Of a DNA stretch of 64,000 nucleotides, positions 43,521 through 54,883 are shown in pieces. Position 1 is the first letter of the stretch. Every line of letters begins with the position of its first letter. Both the position numbers and the translations under genes were made by a program. This DNA is from Ptychodera flava. Its lineage: Eukaryota > Hemichordata > Enteropneusta > Ptychoderidae. The stretch spans positions 15,553,719 to 15,617,718 of the forward strand of contig NC_091938.1 in assembly GCF_041260155.1 (NCBI RefSeq), read 5' to 3'. The notes under the pieces were generated by a model. It was not told the origin of the DNA. It did no database searches and worked only from the letters and a program-made list of their open reading frames with translations.

Positions 43521-46130
43521 TTAGAGCACGGGCATTCTGTTGTTCTTCAATGATGGTGTATAAGCGTGTAAACATGATTTCGTCTTTTAGTTTCCGTTTG
43601 CCGCTGGAGAACTTACATCGTGATTTAAAAACAAATAAAAGCCTAAAAAAAATGAGGTATTATTTAAATACAAAAGAAACAGTCGCATTCTGCTTGTTCA
43701 CCTAACTGATTATTCTTTCTCACGCCCGGTCTCTCTGCACCGCGGCATGCACGGCAGAGTTCTTACCAGCGCGTATTTACCGCAATCATGAAGCGCGTAG
43801 AATGACGACGGTACGTTGCTATGACTGCCGTGTACATGAGCGCGGTGACTGGAACGTGCACGCGCGCGACGACGACAGCTATGCACGCGAGCGTAGCTCT
43901 GAACTGTCGTGACTGCTGTCCCGGCCTCAGAGATGTATATATACACAAGGGTATGCTCATATGAACATGGAACCTGACGATGTGCGTTACCAAAAAGGGG
44001 GACAGGGGGGACAGATACTATTACCCTCTAAAACGTCCGCAAAAGGTAAACAAATTTTTTATTTTTGCAATGTAACTCACTGACGATAGAAAGTAAAATA
44101 CAGAATGGAAAAAAAGAAAAAAAATGTGAAAATGTAACCCTTGACCTCCAAGGCTTGTTCACGCTTAGTGCGACCAAAACAGACTGAGTGAAAAGAAATG
44201 CACATTTGAAATAATCTTTCGGGTTCTATCGAAAGGCTTTCACTAAAATTAAAAAAAAAATTTAAATGTTCTTCTTTGGAATATTATATTGGGAGGTTTT
44301 ACTACGAAGAGAAATAAAAAATATGTCCTTTCTTCTGCGCATGACGAAACCACAGAACGGCATTTGCTATATTAGCGTATTTTGCGACGTTCGAACATCC
44401 AAAGTCGCTACCGGATAACGGCAATTTGTAACGCACATAGTCAGGATTAGCGATGCATTTATTCTCGGTCATATTTCGAATATCTACTACATGTCAATCA
44501 TTTAATCGCGAGCGCAGCGAGAGCGGCCGAAGGCCGCTCGCGAAGCGAGCATTAAGACTAATGCGTGTACAAGAAATTTAGAATGGAATCTCTATATACC
44601 TACGAGTTTGAAAAGAGAGCACAGTTCCATGGAGGCGACCATTTTGAATACTTTTACACGGATTGCGTGAAATTAAAGATATCATCTACCACAAAAACTA
44701 CTCGACAATGTGTATTGCCGACAAAGGAATCTCTCTGTTCCAAAGAAAATGTGAAATTTGTTTCAAAATGACTATTTTCGATCACTTTTGAAGGCCCGGA
44801 TCGGTCATCACTAGGCGCCGCCATTTTGAAACAAGCCTACTCTCGCGAGAACGAACGGTCAACTAACGCGAGAATTAAAAATAGTGTGCTGAGAGCTAGC
44901 TACCGACGGGAATATCAAGTACGTGTTTTACATTAGACTGCCTCTGTTCCCGCCCCTGTTTAATATAATAAACTGATCGGAATCATATAATTTACCAGTT
45001 TTAAATAATTTTCGTTAGTGAACTTGGCATTTCCGAGTTAAATTGTTATAAACGTTATTCTCGAAAACAATTGACAACAATTAAACCTCAACGAGTCAAT
45101 GGCTTAGTTATGAATCATGCATCAAACACAGAAATTAGCATGCTATTGCCTGAAAACATCAATGACGATATACTACGCTGCGCTCGCTCTCAGGTCAGAC
45201 CTGTTATATATTAGCTGCTTTTTAATATGTAATACTAACCGAATACGTAATAACACAACCCTATAAGTAATAACACTAAACTGGGATATAATAGTCGCGC
45301 CAGCGGCTTACTGACTACGCATGCGCTTATTCATAATATACTATGCGAGTAACCGGAAGTGTACCCTTCTTTCGTGGGCGCCGCCATGTTTTTTTTTGAG
45401 TACTCGTAAATAAACAAATACGAAACAAATTACTATGATATAACATGCCTTTTATAAAATATACCTCTTTTATTAGCCAGTAAATGTTATTATACACCTT
45501 GTCGCTGATACAAAGTATCGTTGATATAGATAAACGGAGAAAACTGTCGTGCATATAACGGGGGGGGGCATACGCAAAGAATGCTGGGATTGAATTATAG
45601 AAGAGCGCCCCCTGTGTCAACATAGATTCAAAAATTGCAAGTTTTTAGACGGAACGCTATAGTTTTCAGCTTGCAAGTGGAAGTGTGGGCAGTGGCGGTT
45701 ACCATTCAATGATGTAACAATTACAGTTTATCATGAATCAATACAAACTAACATTGCCAATCTTAACCCCTGGCGCGACACACAAGGGCTGAGCCCAATA
45801 TAATATTATCGTCCAGAAAATGATTTGCATACCCTTGTGTATATATATCATAATGTGAAACGACACAGTGCAGGTCGCGCGCGTACCTATAGTACGCGTA
45901 TATATGCGTGCGTCGTTCCGCCGCGACGTTTAGCATCGAAAGAATACGGTCGATGTGGTCGCTTGTGACGTTCCCGTAGACACGTCCGACCTTGATCTGG
46001 TTTTGTAGCTAAATAGGCATTTCAATCTGAACGGCATTCTGTTATAAATTTCTTACACAGTTATCATCAAAGTTCGTATTTACATATAAGCAGCTTAGTT
46101 TATTCAGACTATCAATTCAGAACAACAGAG
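43521..46130. other. No gene seen
   Basis: No coding sequence is convincing. A small hairpin at about 44509-44552 (GAGCGGCCGAAGGCCGCTC with CGCGAGCG flanks) and a G run at 45560-45568 are the only marks. Confidence 0.4.
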
Positions 46131-46316
46131 TGCCCGTGGTTAGAGCACTCTGAGATTGTTGGGCAGCCTCTTGCGTAATATATAAAGGGGCGTTCACGTG
46201 CACTGTTGGCACTATGCTTCGCTCATGGTACGTATTGCCGTTAGAGCACTCTGGTGAGTCCATATTTCAATCCTCAACAATGTGTAACCGTTACTCTGTG
46301 TGCCCAAGTTCAGATA
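46131..46316 (+). repeat. Third copy of the 43-kb unit
   Basis: Shares AGAGCACTCTGAGATTGTTG, GGCAGCCTCTTGCGTAATAT, GGCACTATGCTTCGCTCATG and CAATCCTCAACAATGTGTAA with 43260-43430. It begins AGTGCCCGTGGTTAGAGCA, the most tRNA-like version. Confidence 0.7.
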
Positions 46317-47495
46317 CCTTTTTTTATTCTGTTGCGACTTTGAGTCATCTCATACAGTCAAGGAGTGATTTGTTCCTATAAACTGTGGCAGATTCTACAT
46401 GTGACCGCAAACGCTAACGTGTCGAAAGAATTGCCTGTTTTATTTGTTACGCCACAACGTAACCATAGGTTTGTTCATTTACAACATCTTTGGTAGCTTT
46501 AAAGTTTGTTTGAGTATAATTGGAATTCATTTGATCTGATTATTTCGTGTTATTAATATTTTCAAGACCTTGTTTTCACGATTGTTCACTTCAGAGATGC
46601 GATGTGTCCTTTCCGAGGAGACTAAGAGATCCCTGGTCATCTTCTTTTACGCCACTGTTGTCCAGTCTACAAATTTAAGTGATTTTCCTCTGTGACAATG
46701 TAAATTAAAGTTTGTTTTGTACCTTGAATTCTCTGCAATACCTTCTCTAACCGTGATAATGAATGTGGGAAATGAGTCACTTTTGATTGGTGAAGGCATT
46801 GCTCAAGCATCGATCGTTCTCATACATCGAAGCTTCATCGTCGTAAACCACGGGCCTCTTTACGGCAACAGCTTATAGCTAACCGTTAACCGTTGATTTT
46901 TGCGTAGGTCAGCGGAGCGAAAATTATTGCTCTGGCTCGCCAGAATGCGACTCTTTCGTTCCTCCATGTACTATTTGCATGGGAACCCCCCCCCCCCCTT
47001 ATCTCCACAACATCCAAACAGATCACTCTTCAACCAGCAATGAATATAATGCTTTCAACCGCCGCCCGTTTTCATAGACTGTTTTCCACACGAAGATAGA
47101 AAAGTTTAACTGTCAACAGCACAATACAGTATTGCCAAAGACGTTTCATACTACGATTACAAATGTCAATTGGTTGTTCTTCAATTTTTATAAAAGACGA
47201 AACGGGACAATAAATGGCACAGCATTGTATAGAAACATGTGAACAGACACTTTTGTATTCATTTTCCTGTGAAAAAATTGTGAACATTAATGTTTTCTCT
47301 AGTTAATGTATGGACAAGTGTAAACCCAATAAAAAAAACCATACCACAATATAAAATACATTAAACACAGATTACGACATATTGAGGTATGTCAATTCTA
47401 TTAGAAAAAAATTCTTGTTGTCTTTGTTGTTTTTACGTTTTTAGCTCTTGTCGAGATGATACAGTAATTCGTTAAAAGTGCACTTTATGGTACAA
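46317..47495. other. No gene seen; second copy of a dispersed repeat
   Basis: The segment 46838-46950 matches 10615-10735. A run of C (46987-47000) follows. The rest shows no gene. Confidence 0.45.
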
Positions 47496-47759
47496 TGTCA
47501 GGGGGTCACCGGGCAAAATTTGGTTCTAGAGAAACAAGGTACCTATAACATTTACCGATTTTTAAAATTCAAAATGGCCGCAATCCTTGTGTTGACTTTA
47601 TGGGAAAAATGAAATTTTCGATTCTATGAAACCCTAAGACGATAAAAAGTTGTCCCACTCCAAGAGCTTTGAAATAACCCCCACAAGTGATATTTAAGAA
47701 AAGAATTGTAAAACCTTGAGATTCCGAATATCTATCCCCGAGGCGCATTCTACCCTAAA
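47496..47759. mobile_element. TTAA MITE, copy 2 (truncated), at the 3' end of Ig gene C
   Basis: The family landmarks GGTCACCGGGCAAA, ATTCAAAATGGCCGC, CCCCCACAAGTG and ATCCCCGAGGCGCATTCTAC are present. The right end is CCCTAA where intact copies have CCTTAA. The left end is missing or too diverged. The right terminus coincides with the stop codon of gene C, so the MITE forms the beginning of its 3' UTR. Confidence 0.8.
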
Positions 47760-47864
47760 ACAGCATTTGGATCAGTTGAAGTATGAACGTGAGAATTACG
47801 CCAAAAATCCCTTCTAGAGTAGGATACACCGTCATCTGTCCACTCAGCTCCTTTCTATCCGAAT
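47755..47864 (-). CDS. Gene C exon 4 (spacer and hydrophobic C-terminus)
   Basis: Acceptor CTGTATTTCAG, phase 1, 36 codons to TAG at 47757-47755. The last 18 residues are hydrophobic. The stop codon overlaps TTAG, where other MITE copies have TTAA. Confidence 0.72.
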
Positions 47865-50800
47865 CTGAAATACAGGTAATAGACGACTATGTGCAGTTGG
47901 TTGTATAAACAGGCACCCAAACACTATACATAGTTTATTCTCCTGATTTTGCAAGATTATTAAAGTCCCTGAAAGTATCACGATATTGAATCTTGGTTAT
48001 GAAACTCATCTTGCTAGAGGTCAAAGAGTGTGCCTTTTCTACTTGCCACTCGCAAAATTATGAATCCTCGTAAGAAATCGTTCCGTAAAATATCAGTATC
48101 ATTCGTTATCATGTCATAAAGCCATCGTTTATCACAATCGTCAATTCATTATCATAACAATTTTTATCGAATATTGGATACCTGTCACAGTCAAGCTGGC
48201 ACCTCTTTTCTTTGGTTCTGCCAGAACATGGACGCACTTCCATTCTCCCTCCTCCTCTGACGTCACGGTTCGAATCTTGATATTGTACTCGCCACTCTTA
48301 AAGTCGCCGACTACTTCACAGCGGGGGCTGAAAGATACTTGACCCTTGGAAACGATGTGTGTTTCCCCACCGTACCGGAATTCCCATCTTGGAAGAGGGC
48401 CGTCTTCATCCAAATCTGTCAACTTACAGGGTAGTGTGACATCCTCCCCAATTGCCGCGATCAAATTCTGCGGAAATGACTTCCACCTAGGTTTCTCTGG
48501 AACAGTATAGTCAGTTACAATTTGTCAGTAATTTGGCAAGTATTATCGTAAATGCTTTCATGGGCAACCAACCAGGCTTTCAAGAATGCGTATACCCAGA
48601 AGTGTTTAAGTTTACATGGGTCACGAGCGAAAATTGAAGGAAAAAATAAAAGCTGTTCGCACCTTCCCTCCCGCTACGACTTGCAAAGTGGCCCCTCCTG
48701 TCCGCCAGCTTCACTTGCCCACACAGTCCCCTAGACAAGAGGCACCCTACGTGACTGCCCTTTTCCCGTCGTAAAGGTTCGCTGACGCAATCTTCTCGCT
48801 ACATGAATCATTTTTTATATCTGACACATGACAGCTTTGACAATGTTGAAAAATGTTTATTCTTGTTTATCAGTTACAAATGGTACATCCGGCCCTCGAA
48901 TGACGGACATTTAAAGCTTTTACCCCACAAAACAACATTCAACCCACAGCCTACCCGTTATTTTTTTTCATGTTGCTCAACATGAAACGCTCCCGCTCGA
49001 CGCGTACATAAGATAAAATGAGCCATTAAAATACCGATCACACTGATTTGCATGGAATTCAGCACGTGCAGAACAAAGTCAATCCCTTCGCCCACACACA
49101 GTGTATTGTCACCTGCCATATTGGACCAGTACACGATGCAACCGATATCATATTAATCTACAGAAGTTCGATAGCGAGTAAGTTCAAGGGTCATTGCCTC
49201 GAGCAATGTGATTAAAATTTGATGAACTAATGAACTCGGACGCCGTCAGCTCAATGTGTTGCATGTCCCTGTTGTAAAGGCGAGAACTGCTGAGTCTAGT
49301 GTCAATTGGAGATGTTACTATAGATATGATTTTTCTCCAATGTCGGACACCTATGCCGAAGAAGATTTAGCCTAATCAACAATATCTAAATTATCTAAAA
49401 AGTTCAAATGAGACTGTGTTGAAAACAGTTTGGGTCGGATCGGGTAATATCGATAGCGGAAGATTCTACACATTCGACGTAGATTCCGATGATGGATACC
49501 GTTGCCACAATATTGTAACGATGAATTATGAAATAAAGTTCCATAGAACATAGCCCCAGTTTCAGACCCGGGTAAGTTTCTAGAATCTGAAACTGTATAG
49601 TTAGGTTCTTGAGTAGCGATAAAGATTGCTTCCGAGTCAAGACTCTGGTTCAAATAAGTTTAGGTATATACCTGTCACAATTAACTTAGCGCTTCGTTTT
49701 TGTGGTTCGGCGAGAACGTGCGTACATTTCCATTCCCCTTCTTCCTCTGACGTGATAGCTGTAATATGAATGCTGTACTCTCCCTTCGTGAAGTCGCCAA
49801 TTATCTCACAGCATGGCATGAAGGAAAAAGTACCCTTTGAAATGATGCGAGTTTTCTCATCTATGCTGCGGTGTTCCCATCTCGGTAGAGGTCCGTCTTC
49901 GTCCAAACCAGTCAACTGGCAGGGAAAAATAACACTCTCACCGAATGTCGCTTTCAAATCACGCGGAACTGTCTCCCATTTGGGTTTTTCTGGAGAAATG
50001 ATCGTAAACAATGGCAGTTTAGATTGACGTGACTACTGATTGCATACCCGTGTATTATTGGCTACTCTCACGTAGTCACAATGCCACGTTCACCTTGAAA
50101 AGAAGGGGGGACAGGTTCTAACTTGTACGGATGTTTACTAGTAATTCATATTCAAGGCCGATAAACGAAAACTTATTTCCTTGGGACGTCTTGAACGTGG
50201 TGTAAATTCATTTTGTATTGTCTGGATAATTTAAGCCGTGCTCAGTAAGTTTTTCATTAGTCAGCAATTTCGAATTCCGTCAACACATACGATCATCGAG
50301 AGCCTGACAAGGTCGGGTCTCTATCTCAGGAGTTAATTATTTTTCCGTACTCTGGTTATTGCGGTGATAGCGATTCTACTTGTTTTGATGTCTCTGCTTT
50401 GCAATGTGTTGCAATAGTTTACTGAAGTTGTAAGGTTTGCAAAACGATGCAATGGTGATCTATAAGTGAAAAGTCAACAAGGTAGAAAATTGAAGTTATA
50501 GATAAGACGTTTTCACTTAGGCTCTTTCATTGTGAGTTCATCAAGCTCTAAGGTGTACTACTTTAATTTATATTTCGTCAAGTTTATTCAGAATTTCAAA
50601 ATATGATGGTCGTTGAGCTTGATTGACATATATCATTCTTATACTTATTTATTTTGGTGTCTGAGTGCTATAATATCAGGAGAAGGTTATGGATAAGCGA
50701 CGGCCAAACACAATTGGCATGTACTTTAACATACTTTAACATAAATCTAACTGAGAGAAGTCAAAACAACTAATTCTACGTGGCAAACAACAAGGTTGAG

Positions 50801-51828
50801 TCAGATAAACACTTTAAACGAGCCGTCGTAAAACTTCACAGAACAGAGAACAAAACAGATCTCACTTCAAATGCTACGTCACTTGATATGTTGAAATACA
50901 CAGTATTAAGTTTACCAACATGATGCACTGTGAAAAAATGCGATAATACTGTTGACAATTGAATTCTAGTACGGCCTACGAATTCAGCGGTCAACAGTAA
51001 AATTGGAAATTGCCCTCATGCATACTGCGTTTGCAAATTCACTACCATACACTGCGACATGGTCTTTGGAGTTGATGTAGTCTGTAATTCGTATTGTAAA
51101 TTATACGGAAACCTTCTGAGCTGTTTGGTGTTCATATTTGCTATCACGATACAGACGAAAATTGTGCGCAAGTGCTTATCGACGCAATCAAGGACACTCA
51201 CTCAAAAAATATTGTACATAATAGCTAAACGCAGACATGCTATCGAAGGTATACGAGCCGCCGTAACACCGCTCCAAAGAAGCAAACTATAAAATGACGG
51301 AATGTCGACGAGTTTTTAGAAGGAATTGAAATAAAGGGTACGGTTTTAGTTTGAAACTTCGCGATCTCGTCAAAGGAAACATTTCTTTCCTGTAGGCCTA
51401 AGCCAAATTTGCCTATGACTGTCGTAGGAAAACAATATGTACTCAAAAAACTTGCCTACCATGTACAAGCGGGTGGATTTTTGTTGAATGATACCAAGGC
51501 GAACCGGTAGTAACTGTAGCAGAGAAGAAGGAACGTTCTCAATTTCTATCTCACTGTTAAGATGATCTGGATCGAGAAAATATCAGTCGTCTGGTTTTAC
51601 ATTCATTCACAAGTTGTATGTACCATCGACAAAACTTGGGCGTGTCATTATTTTTGAATGCCCAGTCTAAAAAACTTTAAAACATGGAAGAGCGACATCA
51701 GCTGGTTTGATGGTCGTCGTTTCCAGCAACGACTAATGGTATTTTTACATACCTGCAAAAGAGCTACAGAAAATCGTTGTTTGAAACCATAGAAAGGTGT
51801 AGAATGTGCGGGCGATGAAGCGATTCAT
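47755..51828 (-). CDS. Ig gene C: signal peptide, two Ig domains, hydrophobic C-terminus (4 exons)
   Basis: Four minus-strand exons: 51828-51753, 49989-49672, 48496-48182 and 47864-47755, all phase-1 with GT-AG ends. The predicted protein has 272 residues: a signal peptide (MNRFIARTFYTFLW..FA), Ig 1 (EKPKWETVPRDLKA to AKLIVTG), Ig 2 (EKPRWKSFPQNLIA to ASLTVTG) and a last exon DSDRKELSGQ, then about ten spacer residues and a hydrophobic end GIFGVILTFILQLIQMLF directly at the stop. With no cytoplasmic residues and a small-residue SG site before the spacer, this is a plausible GPI-attachment signal; a tail-less membrane protein is the alternative. The Ig domains share DEDGPLPRWE and EEGEWKC. Stop codon TAG lies at the TTAA target of a MITE. 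Upstream sequence is shared with gene A. Confidence 0.83.
48182..48496 (-). CDS. Gene C exon 3 (second Ig domain)
   Basis: It has 315 bases, phase 1 to 1, between CTGTTCCAG and GTATCC. Cys in VTLPC and WKCVH, Trp in PRWEF, extra Cys in PRCEVVGDF. Confidence 0.88.
49372..49586 (-). pseudogene. Possible decayed terminal exon between the two Ig exons of gene C
   Basis: After ACTATACAGTTTCAG a phase-1 frame reads DSRNLPGSETGAMFYG, close to DSNGSETAS in the stalk exon of gene A. It then continues hydrophilic to a stop at 49372. A neighbouring frame over the same bases reads HRYNIVATVSIIGIYVEC, a potential membrane segment. A single frame change would explain this. As it stands, splicing to it would give a one-Ig secreted form with a basic tail. 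Confidence 0.42.
49672..49989 (-). CDS. Gene C exon 2 (first Ig domain)
   Basis: It has 318 bases, phase 1 to 1, between TTCTCCAG and GTATAT. Cys in VIFPC and WKCTH, Trp in PRWEH, and PCCEIIGDF with the extra Cys pair. Confidence 0.88.
49990..51752. other. Gene C intron 1
   Basis: It contains single, diverged copies of the blocks that are amplified in gene B (GGTTATTGCGGTGATAGCGA, AGTTTACTGAAGTTGTAAGG, GGTGTACTACTTTAATTTA at 50340-50580). Nearer exon 1 it holds blocks shared with gene A intron 1. No other feature is seen. Confidence 0.6.
51753..51828 (-). CDS. Gene C exon 1 (signal peptide)
   Basis: It has 76 bases, ending AGCTCTTTTGCAG|GTATGT. Start context GGTCGCTGGTATGAATCGC matches gene A (GGTATCTGGTATGAGTCGC). 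Confidence 0.85.
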
Positions 51829-51990
51829 ACCAGCGACCAGCTCGGACAGCTACTGATCAATATCCCGTAGCTCTCTTACCAGATCGCCTGATCACTTAGC
51901 ATTTCGCAATCAGCTGTGTAATCATATGTCATTTAATCATTTCGATCTTGACCCTTACCTGAGTTTACGAGTTCGTTGACTGCTTAGACT
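51829..51990 (-). promoter_or_regulatory. Conserved upstream block of Ig gene C
   Basis: Inverse of the gene A block at 20660-20818. Shared in order: GTCAACGAACTCGTA, CTCAGGTAAGGGTCAAG, AAATGATTAAATG, GCGAAATGCTAAGTGATCA and GATCAGTAGCTGTCCGAGCT. Two GATCA sites recur at the same places in both genes. Confidence 0.65.
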
Positions 51991-53689
51991 GTTAGGATTT
52001 ATTGTTCTACCATGATTGATGCCACTGACGCAGTCTCAGACATGTTTTCTTTGTGGGTCTGGGTAAAAAAAGCCCTGATTTCATCCGTATGTCTCCCAGT
52101 GGTTGACTTGTGCGCACCGGAGAACAGGAACTAGTGTACAGGCGCTCTTTAGGTCTTAGCGTATTAGCTGTTCTGAAATAATTAAATAATGGCTATAACA
52201 TTTCGCCAACCAATAAACCACGACCGTCAGAGACGTTATACGTTCGATCTGATATCATTTGTTTTGAACCGTTATCTTCGGAATATCAAAGCTACATTTC
52301 CGAACATTTAGGGAGGGGTCCCACGGTTGTCGCTGAGTCATACCTCAGTGCATATGTAAATATCTACCGCTTCCTGTTCTCATGCACTGATAATCAGAAA
52401 CTAGTCATGGTAACCGAATTCTCCACTAAATATTACATCGCATCGAGGAGACATGTTAGTCATGCTGGGTATGTCGGGATTCTACAACTAGAGTAACTAG
52501 ATTTAGTAGAGTTTGCCACTTCATTGCTTTAAACAAAGGCTTCAAGACAGTTCCTTTAAAATGTTCGCAGGAGATGAACGCAATATTTCTACAACCACAC
52601 AACTGCGGATATTTCACTCGGTTGTTTTATTACGATACTATCACGCACACATTACAACAGAATAATACACCCATTCACAAGACTCGACTGACATGACTGA
52701 AATCTTCGTTACATAATCGATTCAAATCTATAGACGATTTTCTAATCCTGTCTCCATGAGTTCAATTGTCCGATCTTCGTACACGCTCAGTAAAAGTGCT
52801 TTAATCAATTATTATATAATATTCTTCTCGTAAGCCATCCAGGACGACGATAAGCCCCCCCCCCTCGTTCGTTCATACGATCGAAACAAGACAGGTATAA
52901 GAAAATATTCAAACTCTGGTTGGCTTCTATCGACTGGTCTACCTTTTAACCCATTAATATATGTGATAACAAATGCACTGAAAAATGTCCTATGTACGCT
53001 AAAGATAGTACAACCTTTACGAAGAAAGGTTAAAAGTGCAAAAGTGTTGGATAAAAATTCGACAAGAGGAACCAGCATTTTGAAAGAAACACTAAAGATG
53101 AGTCTGAGAGCATGATAAAATTTTAATTCACTTCTTGTGGCGCTCTTTTATTCACCATTGGTTCAGTTCGTTTACGGTAATATGGTATTATACGTAACAC
53201 TCTAGATGACAATAAACCTTGCCGTATATAGCTGTGAAAACTAGGGCTAGGGTCAAGGTTCGGCTAAGTGCATACCAGGCCGTGACTACCCTATAACCGA
53301 CGAACAGAAACCGCTACCACTTCACGGTGTCGTGGTGTCCTTTATATACCTTTCAATCTAGGCATGCGCAATCACCTGGTCTCGGTCCGGCAGTGGTCAA
53401 AGAAAGCGATTCGAGGTGAAGCAATCGAATGTGTTGTCCTGCCTCCGTCCGATGGTAGAGGTAAGTTCCTCGTTCGGCTGGCACCCTGGAATCTTAATCA
53501 TTTTAACAATATTTGGACAAATGAAATATATACATAGGTTTTACTGAAATTTCGATAATGAAAAATTGACGAACACAAGACATTCGCTGTTTGATTCGCA
53601 AAGGTAAAACAACCTGTGGTCAGTCAACAAGAAAAACTACAATGAAAGGCATGCGCCTTATGTTTAGGGGTGACCTTGATTGATAGTTA
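51991..53689. other. No gene seen
   Basis: A minus-strand 88-codon frame (52812-53078) has a hydrophobic stretch but no known domain. A GGTAGAG|GTAAGTTCC on the plus strand at about 53455-53468 looks like a splice donor without a visible coding exon. Confidence 0.35.
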
Positions 53690-54281
53690 TTGAGGCTAGG
53701 CTGAACCCGCGAGACAGGCTTTCATTTTTTGTTGTCCCGCTTCCATAAGCACAGAAGGACGGGACCGTAAGTTGAGCAACTTAAGAACCCCACTCCGAAC
53801 GAAATATACATGTGCATTTTAAGCCAGAATTGTACATCAGTTGACGAGTCTCGATGTAGCTTTCCCTTGTATTCGGTACGGTAAAAGTCCGTGAAAGGTA
53901 AGCCGTTGTTTAGAGACCGCAGAACGAAAAATTCGAGAGTAGGTCGGCTACCATAAGTCACAACATAACACACTTAGACTCCCGAGGAGCGATACTGCTT
54001 TGAACGTTGACATCAAACAAACATTGGGTGTCAAAAGATCTGCTAAGAAAAGGGGACAAGCTGTGGCAAGCAAAGAAAAAGTCACTGGCGGACTAGTTTA
54101 GTAAAAAGCCCGGCTTAATCCGCTACAACATGCGGTCAAAGACTGGTTTCAAACACTGTTTCGTAACATTCGACTCGTAAAATTTGTGATATTTGCTGTG
54201 CTTGTGAGCATGCAGCTGAGACTAGTAGCGGTTTATTTACCACAAATATACGGTTAAGCGAAATCATTTCGTTGAACTTAC

Positions 54282-54329
54282 AAGCAGACCAAATATAAGA
54301 ATGAAAATCAGTCGTGGTATCAGCATCAT
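54282..54329 (-). CDS. Possible signal-peptide exon (duplicated)
   Basis: ATGATG then a hydrophobic run of 16 codons before CTT|GTAAGT, phase 0. The copy in the second duplicate is identical in protein. A candidate next exon (53780-53965: YGSRPTLEF and NNGLPFTDFY) needs another phase, so the link is unproven. Confidence 0.25.
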
Positions 54330-54883
54330 GATATGTTTGTGTCGAATTTTTGCGATTGTCGCGAAAGTGAACTGGTCTTCGTATCCTTAAAGATCGAGCA
54401 AGAACAGCTTTTACATCCAACATCTCGTCCCATCCTTTCATGATGAAACCTTCCATTACGGTAACGATCTAGGACATGCGGCTCATAGTGTGTACGCACT
54501 TTACATCTCAGTGTTGTATATGAAGAGTCAATGGTGAATGGAATGGTCCTCCTCTCTTGGAGACGCTCTATTGACACCCAACAATAGCCAGTATTTGCAC
54601 AGTTATACAACTCTTAGTGTATAAAAACGACTTAGGTCACAGGCGGCGTGAAGAAACTCTTTTGACATGTCCTTGCCGTTTGTTAGATCGGAATTTGATG
54701 TCTTCATGACACTTTGTAAACGGTGGCTCTGACCCCGAACACTCAAATGACAAACGCGCGTCAAACAACCTACATTATCACCATGTCATTTTCTTAGTCC
54801 AGTTAAAATACGCTAAAAATGTTATATATAATAGCATTCTTTGTGTCTTTACGCACCCGTATTGAAGGATACATTTAGTGGTG

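Noticed and set aside
52812-53078. 88-codon minus-strand frame with a hydrophobic stretch
   Set aside because: No domain, no paired splice sites and no paralogue in the window.
53722-53973. Exon YGSRPTLEF...KMHM as the second exon of the MMLIPRL gene
   Set aside because: The splice phases do not match (phase 0 donor, frame needs phase 1), and the two copies diverge as if neutral.
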